Of a DNA stretch of 41,655 nt, positions 9,741-21,300 are shown in pieces. The DNA lies in the NCBI GenBank assembly GCA_027578815.1, contig JANBTH010000064.1, positions 1-41,655 on the forward strand, written 5' to 3'. Every line of letters starts with the position of its first letter. The first letter of the stretch is position 1. The DNA is from Coemansia sp. RSA 1804 (taxonomy: Eukaryota > Kickxellomycota > Kickxellomycetes > Kickxellales > Kickxellaceae). The position numbers and the translations under genes are program-made. The notes under the pieces are model-generated. The model made no database searches. It had not been told where the DNA came from and was given only the letters and a program-made list of their open reading frames with translations.

Positions 9741-11402
9741 ATGACAGCGGCAGGCTGTGCTAATAGCTCTACTGTAAATAATTCTGTTCAGACCAACACA
9801 AATAAATCCAAAGTTGGCCTTGATAGTATACATGATATTAAGGAACCCGAGTGTACACAGAAAGTTAGCGACAGCAGTGGCCGCCCATCGCTTACAGCTT
9901 GCGTTGGCATATGTATTATTATGTTTCTTTCTGGTTTGTATATGACAATGGACTCAGTTATCTACGTGCTTATAGCTAACGAGTTTAACGCACTCTCAAA
10001 GGCACAATGGATTGTTACCAGCAATCTCATTGCAGTTACGTGTTTGCAGCCAATATACGGAAAGCTTAGCGATATTACTGGACGCAAGATTGCTGTGTAC
10101 CTTGCTGCAGCGTTACTAGCAATTGGCTCTACTTTGAGTGCATCCTCTGGGTCTATTAACATGCTTATTGCCAGTCGCGTTATCGAAGGATTTGGGAGCT
10201 CGGGAGTGGTCGTCATGACGAATATAATCGTCGCCGACCTACTTGACGAGAAAAGCAGAGCGGCATTCATGGGGCTTACATATGGTGTTTCCGGAATTGC
10301 GTCAATAGGAGGAACAGCCCTTGGCGGCTATCTTGTCCAGCGCTCTATTTGGAGAGTCGTGTATTGGATCAACATCCCAATCAGCATTATCATCGCGTCC
10401 GTAGTCTTGCTGCTTGTCAAATTACCGAATCCGCCACCGGCTTCATTCCGCGACAAGCTTGCTCGCATTGACTTTGGAGGTGCTTTTATAATGCCAGTAG
10501 GAATTGTATTTATTCTACTTGGTCTTTCCTGGGGAGGGCACGACTATCCATGGGCATCCTCAAGAGTAATCTGCTTTCTTGTTATTGGCTTTCTAGTTGT
10601 TCTTGGGTTCTTTTACTATGAGCACAAGGTCCCCAAGGAGCCGATATTCCCTGTTCGGCTGCTGCGCACAAGAAACGTTGCTATTTCATTTATTGGAAAC
10701 GTACTTCTTGGTGCAGTGATATATGCACCATTTGCTTTTATTCCAATGTGGGCCTTGATTGTCAGAGATGCAATACCCATTGTTTCAAACCTCTATGTTT
10801 TACCATTCAACATATCTGACTATCTACTCGCGCTAATAACAGGCTATTGTATAGGGCTGGTGGGCAGATATAGAGAGTTTATGTGGGCTGGTGGAATTGT
10901 TCTTCTTATAGGCGTGGCATTGTTTATTCTCTTTGACCAGTACTCCAGTCTGGGAGAGATTATTGGGGTTCAGGTTATTGCTGGTATTGGAGCTGGAGCA
11001 TGCACTCAGATCCTTATATTTGCTGCACAAGTTGCTTCATCTAGCCAAGACTCGGCCGTTGTAACGTCAATATGCATATTTTTACGCAGCATTGGTTCCG
11101 TTATCGTTGTCGCCGTTTTGTCCTCGGTCAACAATAACATTCTTCACTCAAACTTTGGCCGACTATCAAGTGCATACCCGGAATATAGCAGTGCAATCCT
11201 GAGCGTTTCGGAGAACCAGTCGCTTATCAACAGTCTTGACCTACCTCAGCATATTGTTCACGAACTGACCAAGGTGTTTATAAAAGGCATGCGTGGTGCT
11301 TTTATTGCGCTGATTCCATTTTCAGCCTTGTTTGCAATCTCAACATTTGGATTCAAACACATTCCCCTTCAAAGGCCTCGTGAAGGATCCCCAGCCAACT
11401 AA
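9741..11402 (+). CDS. MFS transporter, DHA2 (14-TM) type, copy 1
   Basis: Intronless, 553 aa, ATG at 9741. A ~50-residue hydrophilic cytosolic N-terminus precedes a long run of membrane segments, enough for 14 helices. MFS motif A sits in the TM2-TM3 loop (YGKLSDITGRK). The TM5 region has the antiporter-like glycine pattern GVSGIASIGGTALGG followed by WRVVYWINIPIS, as in fungal drug:H+ antiporter-2 proteins. The loop-plus-helix FGGAFIMPVGIVFILLGLSW is also family-typical. The next gene is a close paralog across most of its length, so the pair arose by tandem duplication. DHA2 members export drugs, toxins or siderophores, or move vacuolar basic amino acids; no neighbour fixes the substrate. 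Confidence 0.93.
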   Translation: MTAAGCANSSTVNNSVQTNTNKSKVGLDSIHDIKEPECTQKVSDSSGRPSLTACVGICIIMFLSGLYMTMDSVIYVLIANEFNALSKAQWIVTSNLIAVTCLQPIYGKLSDITGRKIAVYLAAALLAIGSTLSASSGSINMLIASRVIEGFGSSGVVVMTNIIVADLLDEKSRAAFMGLTYGVSGIASIGGTALGGYLVQRSIWRVVYWINIPISIIIASVVLLLVKLPNPPPASFRDKLARIDFGGAFIMPVGIVFILLGLSWGGHDYPWASSRVICFLVIGFLVVLGFFYYEHKVPKEPIFPVRLLRTRNVAISFIGNVLLGAVIYAPFAFIPMWALIVRDAIPIVSNLYVLPFNISDYLLALITGYCIGLVGRYREFMWAGGIVLLIGVALFILFDQYSSLGEIIGVQVIAGIGAGACTQILIFAAQVASSSQDSAVVTSICIFLRSIGSVIVVAVLSSVNNNILHSNFGRLSSAYPEYSSAILSVSENQSLINSLDLPQHIVHELTKVFIKGMRGAFIALIPFSALFAISTFGFKHIPLQRPREGSPAN

Positions 11403-11850
11403 AAAGATGACCAGCAGTTATTTTGTGCCTATTTTAATATTTTCCCGCCCACGATACTATTTTGCAGTTTTGAGGGACAAGTTCTATAATACATTGTTTT
11501 CAGAAAAAGTTACAACAATTCACCGTACCAAAAGTAGATTGTTCGTTTGCTTGAAAACACATCCGCCACCTTCATTGTTCTCTTTTTTTCTTGCGTTGAT
11601 CTATTGTCTCCGCTGAGAAGTACTGACGTTGGTGAGAAAAAGAAAGGATTATGAATGATGAGGCAGTCATATTTTGGTAGTCTTTACTGAAGCAACCCCA
11701 TTACAAATCCTCTTCTTTATTGTCATTCATTTGAAAACCCATTTGCTTTTTTATTCAGAATACACAGCTCGTTATTGCCAACGTACAACCTGTATGGCTG
11801 CTATAGCTACAACGCGTTTTCTCTATTAAACTTTATAGATAACCCTTAGG
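11403..11850. other. Spacer between the tandem MFS genes
   Basis: AT-rich 448 bp acting as 3' flank of copy 1 and promoter of copy 2. A short frame at 11332-11616 overlaps the end of copy 1 and looks like chance. No clear TATA box found. Confidence 0.5.
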
Positions 11851-13491
11851 ATGGCTATTGGACGCAGCTCTGAGCCAAACACACTTGTGTCCACAGATTC
11901 AGAAGAAGTATTGAGTGATGCGTGCCAGAATATTGAAGCTATTCCGGAAGAGCAGGCAATAGGAGGCAAAGACAGCCCGTCGCTTGTAACAGGAGTTGGA
12001 ATATGTGTACTCATGTTCTTTATCGGGATGTATATGACCATGGACTCTGTGATATTCGTGCCAGTTGCCAACTACTTTAATGCCCTACCAAGGGCTGATT
12101 GGATAGTTAACAGCTACCTAATTACAACAACAGCGCTACAGCCGCTGTATGCAAAATGCAGCGATATTCTGGGTCGAAAGCTGGCAATTGTAGTAGCGGC
12201 AACCTTGCTGGGGATTGGCTCTATTCTGTGTGCTGCGTCGCAGTCGATGAATATGCTGATAGCCAGTCGCGCAATGCAAGGTCTTGGGAGCGCCGGAATG
12301 TACACAATGCTCAACGTGGTGATAGCGGATTTGTACAGCGAAAGTGGACGGGCAATATTCATGGGAATATCATCTGGGCTTTGGGGGCTGTCGTCTGCTG
12401 GAGGCACGGTTCTAGGCGGAACCATTGTTCAACTCTCAACATGGCGTGTGGTATATTGGATCAACGTTCCCATCAGTCTCATTGCGGTTGTTCTCATACT
12501 GAAGTACATTCCTCTTCCAAAACCGTCTGCTACTTCCACGCGTGAGAAGCTTTTACGCATTGACTTTGGTGGCGCCCTTATAATGACGTTTGGCATTGTA
12601 TTTATTCTTCTTGCACTTTCTTGGGGCGGTCGCGAATACTCGTGGTCGTCTGCAAGAGTTCTCTCCTTTCTAATTATTGGCGTAATTGCGGTTCTGGGGT
12701 TCTTTTACTACGAAAACAAGATTCCAAGTGAACCGATTCTACCTTTTCGGCTTTTGAGGACCCGCAATGTGGCTCTTGCCTTTGTCAGCGAGCTCTTTTT
12801 TGGCGCCGCTTCGTACGCTCCATTAATATTTATTCCCCAGTGGGCGCTTGTTGTCAAGAATGCAACGCCGATTACTTCAGGGCTATATACCTTGCCCTTG
12901 TCATTGTTTGAATCGATATCTGTTTTGGCATCCGGGTTTCTAGTCACAAAGTCAGGTAGATATAGAGAAATCCTGTGGGTTGGCAGTTTGTTTCTGCTTG
13001 CCGGACTGACTCCGTTTGTAACTTTTGATCAACACACAGGTTTGGGCCGAATCATTGGGTTTCAGATACTAGCCGGCATAGGGTTTGGTGCATGTATTCA
13101 GAACCTGGTTCTAGCTGCACAGGTGAGCTCAATAGGATACGACTCGGCAGTTGCCACATCAGTCTGTATATTTATGCGCTCGATTGGAGCCATTCTTGTG
13201 GTTTCAGTGCTTTCCTCCGTAAACGGCAACATACTTCATACAAAGTTTGACCAGATTATAGCAGCATATCCGGACTATACATCGGACATTCGTCGCATTT
13301 CAGAAAACCAGTCGCTTATCAACAAGCTCGACATTCCACAGCCGCTGTTCAACGACTTGATAAATGCGTTTATGAAAGGAATGCATGGCGCGTTTATTGC
13401 TCTTATTCCATTTTCCGCGCTCCTTGTTCTAAGCGTTATCGGTATCAAGCATATACCGTTGGCAAAGATAAAAAAGATCACATTGCGGTGA
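11851..13491 (+). CDS. MFS transporter, DHA2 (14-TM) type, copy 2
   Basis: Intronless, 546 aa, ATG at 11851 after cccttagg. Same architecture as copy 1: hydrophilic N-terminus with acidic residues, then GMYMTMDSVIFVPVANYFN as TM1, motif A (YAKCSDILGRK), TM5 block SSGLWGLSSAGGTVLGG, WRVVYWINVPISL, and the conserved end MRSIGAILVVSVLSSVNGN. Compared with copy 1, motif A has Cys in place of Leu (AKCSD for GKLSD), and the acidic N-terminal tail differs completely, so the copies have diverged for some time. Substrate is unknown. It ends 54 bp before the convergent threonine dehydrogenase stop. Confidence 0.93.
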   Translation: MAIGRSSEPNTLVSTDSEEVLSDACQNIEAIPEEQAIGGKDSPSLVTGVGICVLMFFIGMYMTMDSVIFVPVANYFNALPRADWIVNSYLITTTALQPLYAKCSDILGRKLAIVVAATLLGIGSILCAASQSMNMLIASRAMQGLGSAGMYTMLNVVIADLYSESGRAIFMGISSGLWGLSSAGGTVLGGTIVQLSTWRVVYWINVPISLIAVVLILKYIPLPKPSATSTREKLLRIDFGGALIMTFGIVFILLALSWGGREYSWSSARVLSFLIIGVIAVLGFFYYENKIPSEPILPFRLLRTRNVALAFVSELFFGAASYAPLIFIPQWALVVKNATPITSGLYTLPLSLFESISVLASGFLVTKSGRYREILWVGSLFLLAGLTPFVTFDQHTGLGRIIGFQILAGIGFGACIQNLVLAAQVSSIGYDSAVATSVCIFMRSIGAILVVSVLSSVNGNILHTKFDQIIAAYPDYTSDIRRISENQSLINKLDIPQPLFNDLINAFMKGMHGAFIALIPFSALLVLSVIGIKHIPLAKIKKITLR

Positions 13492-13545
13492 ATAGAAAAT
13501 GAAAGAAACTATTTGCGTAATAAATCCGTAAGAATGATTATAGAA

Positions 13546-15096
13546 TTAGTGTGCAAGAGCAGCAGCCGCAGCAGTGGATGTGGACTCGGAGGACAGATTG
13601 GTTTCCTTGGAGCTTGGGTGGGCAAACAAAACGTCTTTGTAAACGGGTCTGAGCTTTTCAAACATAACCCGCGTCATCTCCGAAATGCCAAATATCGGAC
13701 TCCAGCCCCAGTCTCTACGAGCTGCATCATCGGCCATTGTACGGGGCCACGTATCTGCGATTGCCTGGCGGAAGTCTGGCTGATATTCCATGGCAAATGT
13801 CTTTGAGTGCTGGCAACGGATCTCGTTGGCCAGCTCCTCAGGCGTAAAGTCACAAGCGTGAACGTTGTATACTCTCTGCGACAAGGAATGCTCGGGAGCT
13901 TCGAGAAGCCGCATTGTGCCTTCAATGCAGTCGTCAATGTATGCCATGGGCAGACGGGTGCTGGCGCTAAGGAAGCAAGAATACGAATTCTGCTTCAAGG
14001 CACCGTGGAAAATGTCAATGGCATAGTCTGTTGTTCCTCCTCCTGGGAGAGTGTCAGCTGAAATAATACCAGGGTAGCGCAGTGAGCGGAAATCAACACC
14101 GTACTTTTCAGTGTAGTACTCGCCAAGAAGCTCCATGTGCACCTTCGATATGCCGTAGATTGTGTTTGGGCGCATGATTGTCAGATCTGGCGTGCCGTCC
14201 TTTGGGGTTGTTGGGCCAAACGCGCCCATTGTGCTTGGGGACAGAAGGCGCAGGCGGTGGTTCTTAGCAAGCTCCAACACATTCTGGAAGCCGTTGATGT
14301 TGACATTCAGGCCAAGTGCAGGATTGCGCTCGCCAGCAGCAGAAAGAACGGCCGAAAAGTGCACGATCCACTCAATGCCATGGTCGACGACAATCTGCTC
14401 CAGTGAGCGGTAGTTCAGAACATCTGCATAAACAAAGGGGCCGGCATTGCGCTGCATGATGGTTGGCTTTTTAATGTCGGAGCCAATTACGTTGTCTCTG
14501 CCAAATTTTGACCTACATTATTCATGCCGATGGTTGAAGATTTGGTGCAGTTTTTTGTTAGCAAACTGACACATCAGTGAAATGGCTAATTAAGGAAACA
14601 AACGTGCCATAGCGTGCGCATCTAAATGTAAAAACGTGCATATTTAATCGATCATCTTCTGTCGATCATTTTTAATTTTTCTAGCATTTTCATTGCTAGC
14701 TGAGATGCGGAAATGCGCAAAAATAAAATATTAGGAGATAATTTCTGGCAAAAACAGGCCAGAAGTAATGAAGGCGGTTTACCCATCACTTTTCTATAGC
14801 TGGCAAAATATAGACAGAAATTGCAGAACAACGCCAGAAATATTGGCTCGGAGAATATAGAAGCCCTAGAAAGCAGGCCACGGAGAAAGAATGCAATTCT
14901 GGGCTTCATTTCCCTCAAAAAAGCCTCGACTTTTGTTTATTTCAGACCCCTACCTTAGAGCTTCAACCATGGTGGAACCGAGTTGGCCAAGACTGCCGGT
15001 TACAAGAACGCGAGGCGAATGTGCATTTGCAGACAGCGTGGCAAGCCGTCGCGCCGTATTCGTAAGGGGGAGCCTTCGTATTGTCTGAGAGATCAT
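13546..15096 (-). CDS. TDH: L-threonine 3-dehydrogenase, mitochondrial (extended SDR type)
   Basis: Model: complement(join(13546..14512,14954..15096)), 369 aa, near the ~370 aa of animal mitochondrial TDH. Exon 1 has an Arg-rich presequence (MISQTIRRLPLTNTARRLA) expected to target mitochondria, then the NAD motif VLVTGSLGQLG (G34, G37, G40). Donor GTAGGG at 14953; the 441-bp intron has branch-like TTGCTAACA about 50 bases before the TAG acceptor; the phase-2 junction gives EALRSKFGRDNVIGSDI. Exon 2 has the TDH/UDP-sugar-epimerase-like SDR core with PSTMGAFGPTTP and active-site YGISK (Y167, K171). The enzyme oxidises L-threonine to 2-amino-3-ketobutyrate with NAD+. It is head to head with the gene for the next enzyme, KBL/GCAT, which supports the call. 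Confidence 0.95.
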
Positions 15097-16793
15097 TGTT
15101 TGTGTTTCTGCGGTGGCTAGACAAGAAGGGGTGGGTTGTTGGTGGCTGGTTTAAAAATATAGCAAAGTATTCGACTGCTGCTAAATAATATTGAGAGGTT
15201 TGAGGACGCTTCTTTTGGTATTTGAAAGAGCAACCGTTTAAATGACTATTCCAATAGAAGAAAGCGATGACAAAAAAAACAAAAAAGGTGTGTTTTATTT
15301 GCGACCAATAGCGCGGAAAATGCAGAAAAGTGATTAGTAATGCTGGTTTAGAAAAAAAAAGAGAAATAGTGGGTGAGCAGCATTGCAAGCGTGGAGCGGG
15401 TTTGTCTTTTTCAGTTTTAATACGGGGTACCTCCTATTTATGCGCTTTTTTGAAAGTATCAGTGCAGAAACAACACAGTGATATGGCTTGGAGAGGATCT
15501 AGACAAACCCGAGAACATCACAATGCTGAAAGTACAACCCGCTAATGCTTCCAGCCAAGAATATTTCCTTCCATTGCGTCTAAAAGGAGTAATTGTCGGA
15601 ACTGCATAACGAATTGTGTGGGAAAGGGGGAATGGCTTCTGGACCACTATCAATCTTTGATTGCTTTTTTTTGCAGCCTGGATGTTGCTGATGACTCGTA
15701 TATTTTGCTCTTAGTGGATGGTTATTCGCCGACACACATTACAAGACAGAAAAGAGGGCTTACGTCTGATGACACACTTTGTGCCGCAAGAGTGGAAAGC
15801 GGGAAAGAGAAAGAAAAGTACGACGGAAAAGGGCAATCCAGCATTCCTTTCTTGCAACACCAATTGTACTTTGACTGACTGAATGCCAAAAGGAGAATTT
15901 GCATATATTGAAGTTGTCACTAAAAGACAACAACAGAAACTTTCCTCCACCAGTCCAGTCTATTATGACTTCATTCACAGAGCAGTAGGTGTGTTTGAAT
16001 GAGTCACAGAAGAGACTTTGCAGCCGTCTCTAGCAACACAATGGTGATAACTTGCCTTGCTTCAACAGAAAGATATTCAATTGCGTCGATGGTATCTGTT
16101 TTACGGTTGTAGCTTCCTTTAGAATGTCTCTTATATCACGCAGCAAGTACAGAAAATAGGTAAATATATGTTTGTCTCAGTAAACAATAACGAAAAAAAG
16201 AAAGCGAACCCAGGACGTGGAAATGTTGGCAAACGAAGAAAGGTTGCCAGTTCTTTTGGGTGGGGAACGATATTTTATAACACCCACTCTTCTTTCATTC
16301 CTTCTCTCGCGGACAGAGGCGAACGACGTCTTGCAACATTTCAAAACATACCAATCAATTCACAAAATAAAAACAAGCAATTTTTTCCCACACCCGACCA
16401 AATCGACTGGTCAGTGCTTTGCTGTCTGGTCAGCCAAGCCCAGTTTTATTTTCTGTTGTTGTTTACAGTGAATTGTTTCCTGGGCAGATGTTTAAAAGCC
16501 GCCCATATCCGCATTATTCCCTGCAACCAAACCGTGCTATTTTTGAAAGCTGATGTGTTTCTGAAAATATGCTGCGTGGGAACTCGGGTCTGCTGCGTGG
16601 TTTTTTTGGATCGGAGAAATCGCTGTGTATGATTTATATGTAATTCAATATCTCTTTTTCCTTGCTCTTCTCTCCGCAACATCATTTTCTTTCTTTTTTT
16701 CCTTCTTTTTCTCTTTAGTTTATTATCTAGTTGTCGTGGCTGTCTACCTGGTTTCTATATCTCCTCTGCTCTGATAAAACAAAACATATCACG
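15097..16793. promoter_or_regulatory. 1.7-kb bidirectional upstream region between TDH and KBL
   Basis: Separates the divergent threonine-degradation genes and should hold both promoters. Several frames of 60-154 codons occur on both strands, but none resembles a protein family. The KBL-proximal 70 bases are almost pure pyrimidine and end in a splice-acceptor-like CTCTTTAG at 16711-16718, so either a CT-rich core promoter or a 5'-UTR intron end. Confidence 0.5.
16660..16718 (+). promoter_or_regulatory. Pyrimidine tract ending in CTCTTTAG upstream of KBL
   Basis: Long C/T-rich run with few purines, 76-134 bp before the ATG at 16794. Fungal promoters often have CT-rich blocks just before the start site; the terminal TTTAG equally fits a 3' splice site in the leader. 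Sequence alone cannot separate these. Confidence 0.4.
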
Positions 16794-18158
16794 ATGGTGT
16801 CTTTTTTAGCAGTCGGCAAGCCGCTTGTACGCGCTCTTCCGCAACCATTTCCCCCTCTTGTGCAACGGCGTCTTTCTCGCTGTCTCTCGTCTGCTGCAGC
16901 GCAGGGATCGTCGCCATCGTCAAATGCAAGAACGGCCAGACTTCCCGAGGCACTCGAGGAGCGTGTTTCCCAGGCGCTTGAAGGAATGCGCCGTTCAGGC
17001 ACGTTCAAGACTGAGCGGATTATCACCACGCCACAGAGCTCGTCGATCAAAGTCCAGAACGACTCCGACAAGCCCGTGCTGAACTTTTGCGCAAACAACT
17101 ACCTTGGGCTGGCAGACAGACCCGAGGTGATCCAGCGGGCCGACGAATACCTGCACAAGTGGGGCAACGGGTTGAGCTCGGTGCGCTTTATATGCGGCAC
17201 GCAGTCAATCCACAAGGAGCTGGAAGCGCAGATCTCCGACTTTTACGGCACGGCCTATCCAAGAGACACGATCCTCTATGCGTCGTGCTTTGATGCCAAC
17301 GCAGGGGTCTTTGAGTCGCTGCTCACCGAGCAGGACGCCATAATCAGCGACTCGCTCAACCACGCTTCCATCATCGACGGCGTTCGTCTGTGCAAGGCAA
17401 AGCGATTCAGGTATGCGAACGGCGATGTTGCCGACCTAGAGCGGCAGCTACAGCTTGCCGACGAAGCCGGCTGCCGTGTCAAGATGGTTGCCACCGACGG
17501 CGTGTTCTCGATGGACGGCGTAATTGCCCCGCTGCGCGACATCTGCGACGTCGTTGAGCGGCACGGCGCAATTCTCCTTGTCGACGACGCTCATGCCACC
17601 GGATTTGTAGGCGACACCGGCAGAGGCACCGGCGAGTACTGGGGCGTCATCGATCGCATCCACCTGGTCAACTCAACTCTGGGTAAGGCGCTTGGCGGCG
17701 CCTCCGGTGGCTACACAACCGGCCATCCATTGCTCATCTCGATGCTGCGCAACACGTCTCGCCCCTACCTCTTCTCGAACACCCTGGCGCCGAGCGTGGT
17801 TGGTGCGGCAGCAGCTGCCATTGACATAGTTGGCGATCCAGAGACCCGCGCCCCGCTCCTTGATCAGCTCTGGTCAAACGCCGCGCTTTTCCGGTCGCGC
17901 ATGCAAGACGCTGGGTTTGTGCTTGCCGGAAAAGACCACGCAATCATCCCAGTCATGCTTGGCGATGCGCGGGTTGCTTCTAAGATGGCCGATAGTCTTC
18001 TGGCTCGCGGGATATACGTTGTTGGCTTTTCCTATCCTGTTGTGCCAAAGGACAAGGCTCGCATTCGCGTCCAGCTCTCGGCTGCCCATTCAACGGACCA
18101 GGTCAACCACGCTGTTGACTCGTTTATCGAGGTTGGTCACGAGCTTGGCGTCATTTAG
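16794..18158 (+). CDS. Glycine C-acetyltransferase (2-amino-3-ketobutyrate CoA ligase), mitochondrial
   Basis: Intronless, 454 aa. I choose ATG 16794: the frame upstream is open only through non-ATG codons, and this start yields a basic, Ser-rich presequence (VSFLAVGKPLVRALPQPF... RRLSRCLSS) for mitochondria. The mature part is an alpha-oxoamine synthase of PLP fold type I: NFCANNYLGLA, GLSSVRFICGTQSIHKELE, the cofactor blocks SDSLNHASIIDG and LVDDAHATGFVG, and the Schiff-base lysine K298 in NSTLGKALGGASGGY. SVRFICGTQ distinguishes KBL from 5-aminolevulinate synthase and serine palmitoyltransferase. It cleaves 2-amino-3-ketobutyrate with CoA to glycine and acetyl-CoA, using the unstable product of TDH, its divergent neighbour. 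It converges on SEC21. Confidence 0.96.
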   Translation: MVSFLAVGKPLVRALPQPFPPLVQRRLSRCLSSAAAQGSSPSSNARTARLPEALEERVSQALEGMRRSGTFKTERIITTPQSSSIKVQNDSDKPVLNFCANNYLGLADRPEVIQRADEYLHKWGNGLSSVRFICGTQSIHKELEAQISDFYGTAYPRDTILYASCFDANAGVFESLLTEQDAIISDSLNHASIIDGVRLCKAKRFRYANGDVADLERQLQLADEAGCRVKMVATDGVFSMDGVIAPLRDICDVVERHGAILLVDDAHATGFVGDTGRGTGEYWGVIDRIHLVNSTLGKALGGASGGYTTGHPLLISMLRNTSRPYLFSNTLAPSVVGAAAAAIDIVGDPETRAPLLDQLWSNAALFRSRMQDAGFVLAGKDHAIIPVMLGDARVASKMADSLLARGIYVVGFSYPVVPKDKARIRVQLSAAHSTDQVNHAVDSFIEVGHELGVI

Positions 18159-18367
18159 CGTAGTAGGTCAGTCCGAAGATTGTAGATACAATAACAATAT
18201 TTGCAACATCTTGAATACCCCCCTTGACACAGTGTTCTATGCAACCCACCTCCATTCGCAAAATACAGTTCGCCTTTTTGCTAAGTGTTTCTGATTTGTA
18301 AGGCATTGCAGAGCCAAAAGCAAAGAAGATAGATAAAAATGGCCAAAACAAGAGAAAAGTAAAAAAA

Positions 18368-21300
18368 TCAAGCAATCGCAGCAACCATGAGCTCACTAAC
18401 GCCCTGGTCCTCGCAACGAACGGCAAGCTCCATTGTGACTCCAGCTCCCTTCTGATACGTCATCCTGGTCCTGGCCACCGCCTTTGTGCGTCCCATCCAC
18501 TTGCCCGTAAACACCGCCTGGTGTGCTGCCTTGCTCTTGGGCTTCAGCGCGCCCTCGAGCGGACACATGCCCAGAAGCTCAGCAACGTTCGTGATGCAAT
18601 CCTCGATGCTGTCGAAGCTTGCCAGCGCAAAGGTCTCAATTGCCTCGGCATCCGCACCAAGCGACTCCCACAGCGTGTGAGAGTCCGGGATGTAGGTCGC
18701 CTGCATAAAGTCTCCGGCGCCAAGGTCGGTTGCCTCCAGCGAGTACTCTTCGTCAAATCCATCGTCGCCTTCCTCGGGCTCGCCAGTAGCTGGATCGCAC
18801 TCCTTGACAATGAATTTGAGCGTGCATGCAAACGAAACTGACGGGAACGTTTCGGGATCGGTGTGCGCAAACGCAACATATGCTGTTCCTGGCCGATCGT
18901 ACTTTAGCTCCGGAACGGGTACCACGACAACTGGCTCCAAAACGCCCTCGATGTCCTCCTCGGCTGCCATCACAACCTCGACTTGCTCAAGAACCTGCTC
19001 TGGAATGGTGTTTGTGATATCAAACTGGAATACAATGTGGCCGTCGTAGACATGCTTGACGCAGCGCACCACATACTCGGTCTCAGCTTCGGTCAGCTCC
19101 ACAGGCTTGAGCGACGACACAAGAGGCTGGCTGCCAAACGCTGCAAGCTCAGGAATCGTGTTAAGTTGGCTGGCGTACTTGGCCTGCTGCTCAAACGCGT
19201 CCATGAAGCCAGAGGCCGACGCTCCGCCAGCAGTAGGAGTGCCCGGCATATCTGCAGAGTCCGAGCCACCGGCCCCGGCCGGTCTGTTAGAGGTCGGAGC
19301 ACTGATCGTGGTTCCTGTAAGAGCGGCATCCATGCTCTCCAGACGCGCCTGGTTCCGCGACTCCTCCTCTTGTGCGCGCGAGATACGCGGCACGCCTTCA
19401 AAGCTAAACCCGCCCTTCAGCGACGCATTCGGGTCGGCGCAGTACTCGACAAGCCTGCGTTCCAGCACCACGAGTGCAAAAGTGCTGTCGTCGCGCACAT
19501 ACTTGTCCTTCGCCCTCTCGTCGTCCATCATACGCAGCGCCCACGCAGCGCGGTCGCGTACCTCGTCGTCGCGATCATCAAGGCAGCGCTTGAGCAGCAC
19601 GCGCACAGACTGCTGCAATGCTGGCTCGGCAAGCGACGATGCCCCAAACTTGGCCAGTGCATTCACCGCGGCCGCCCTGACAACTGCATTTTCCAACACG
19701 ACGCGGTTGTATATGTGTCTGATATACATTGAGGGCTTTGCCGTCTGGGGTCCCTCTTCGCCGAGGAAGTACAGCACGCGCACCGAAAGCTTTGAAAACT
19801 CGCAGTCCTCAATAAACTCGCACAAATGGGCCAGTGCCGACTCCTTGCATTCGGGAACATTCTTGGCAAGATCGATGATTCCCTCAATTGAGGCACGCTT
19901 GAAATCATACCCGCCTTCGTCACGAAGAACGCCCGACAGGAAGCTTAGGAACAGGCTGTGCTTGCTCGGAAATTTGCGGCAAAGACTGCGCACGGCCTCG
20001 GCAATAATGATTTTAAACTCATCGCTGATTTCAGCCATGAATCCCTGCATCTGCTTCATAAGACGGTCGACAGATGCCTCGTTACCGGTATTGAGCAGAG
20101 TGGTGATAGCAAAGGTGGCCACTGAACGGTTTTTGTCGGTGATAAGGCTCTCCATGTCAACGTTGCATGGCTGTACTGCCTCGGGATGCGTGCGCGCAAG
20201 AGAATTCAGTGTTCGAATAGCCGCAAAGCGTGCCGTTGCTCTCGGTGACCCAAGGAACATCTGAAGAACGCTAACCGCTCGTGTCAGCGGGCCTGACGAG
20301 ACATCTTTAAGTTGGCAGGCTGCGCGTGCGGCCTCAAGGCTGACCATATCAGAGCTGTGGGACATCCATTCCTCAAGCAGCCCGTGCAATTGCGGAAGAA
20401 GACTGGAATCGGCTTCCATGACACGCACTGCGTAGCGGATGAGCATTACATATGCCATATTGTTTCGAAGCTTTGGACTGGGTCCACTCATCCAGCTGCT
20501 GCTCTTGTTTTGTCCGGAAAAGGTTTGAACTAGCTTCAGGACGGCCATTCTGTCGTGCTGGCGGATCGCATACAAAAGACCGATCGCATGGTACTGCACG
20601 ATATTGGAATTGGAAACAACCTGCTTGGTTTGACTCGCTCCTCCGCCAAAGAAGGAAGTGCCCATTGACAGAGACTTACCATTCAGCGCCTCGTTGGCCT
20701 CATTGCCCCAGCGACGAACAACCTCTTTGGCACCGTTGAACAAATGAACCGACGACACCAACGCTGCTGATGCAATCGATGGCGACTTTTCGACAATGGC
20801 CGATTTGATCAGCCGCTCAATGCCCGGCAACATGGATGGGTCGACAATTTTGCACAATGCACGAATAGCATTTGCGCGGTACGTAATCTCCGAGTTGGGC
20901 TGCATGTCCTTCATCAGACTGCTTGTCACCATGATCACGTCCTCGGAAATCGTCGACAGCTCCTTGATCGTCAGATACACCATTTGCCGCAGTGACATGT
21001 CCTTGTGCTGGAACAGCTTTGTGATGCTGAAGAACAGGTTTGTCGCATCTTCCGTCGGTATCGAGTTTCCACGGTACAACAGAAATAGAATTTTTGCAAG
21101 AATCAGGCGTGACTGGCGTGGACGTATAGGCGTTTTGTTGAACACGCGGGCTTCTTGCAGAACCGACGAACGATCCAGATTCAGCAATGCGCCAAGCTCA
21201 TCTACACAAATGTTGTTAATAAAAGAAGGTCGGCAGAGCCGACATTGCAGTATCGGGTGTTTATATGGTTTAGCAAATGTTTCTCCTTTGCGTAGATTTG

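Noticed and set aside
16168..16632. 154-codon plus-strand frame in the TDH-KBL spacer
   Set aside because: No motif, odd composition, overlaps other open frames on both strands, and sits where promoters are expected.
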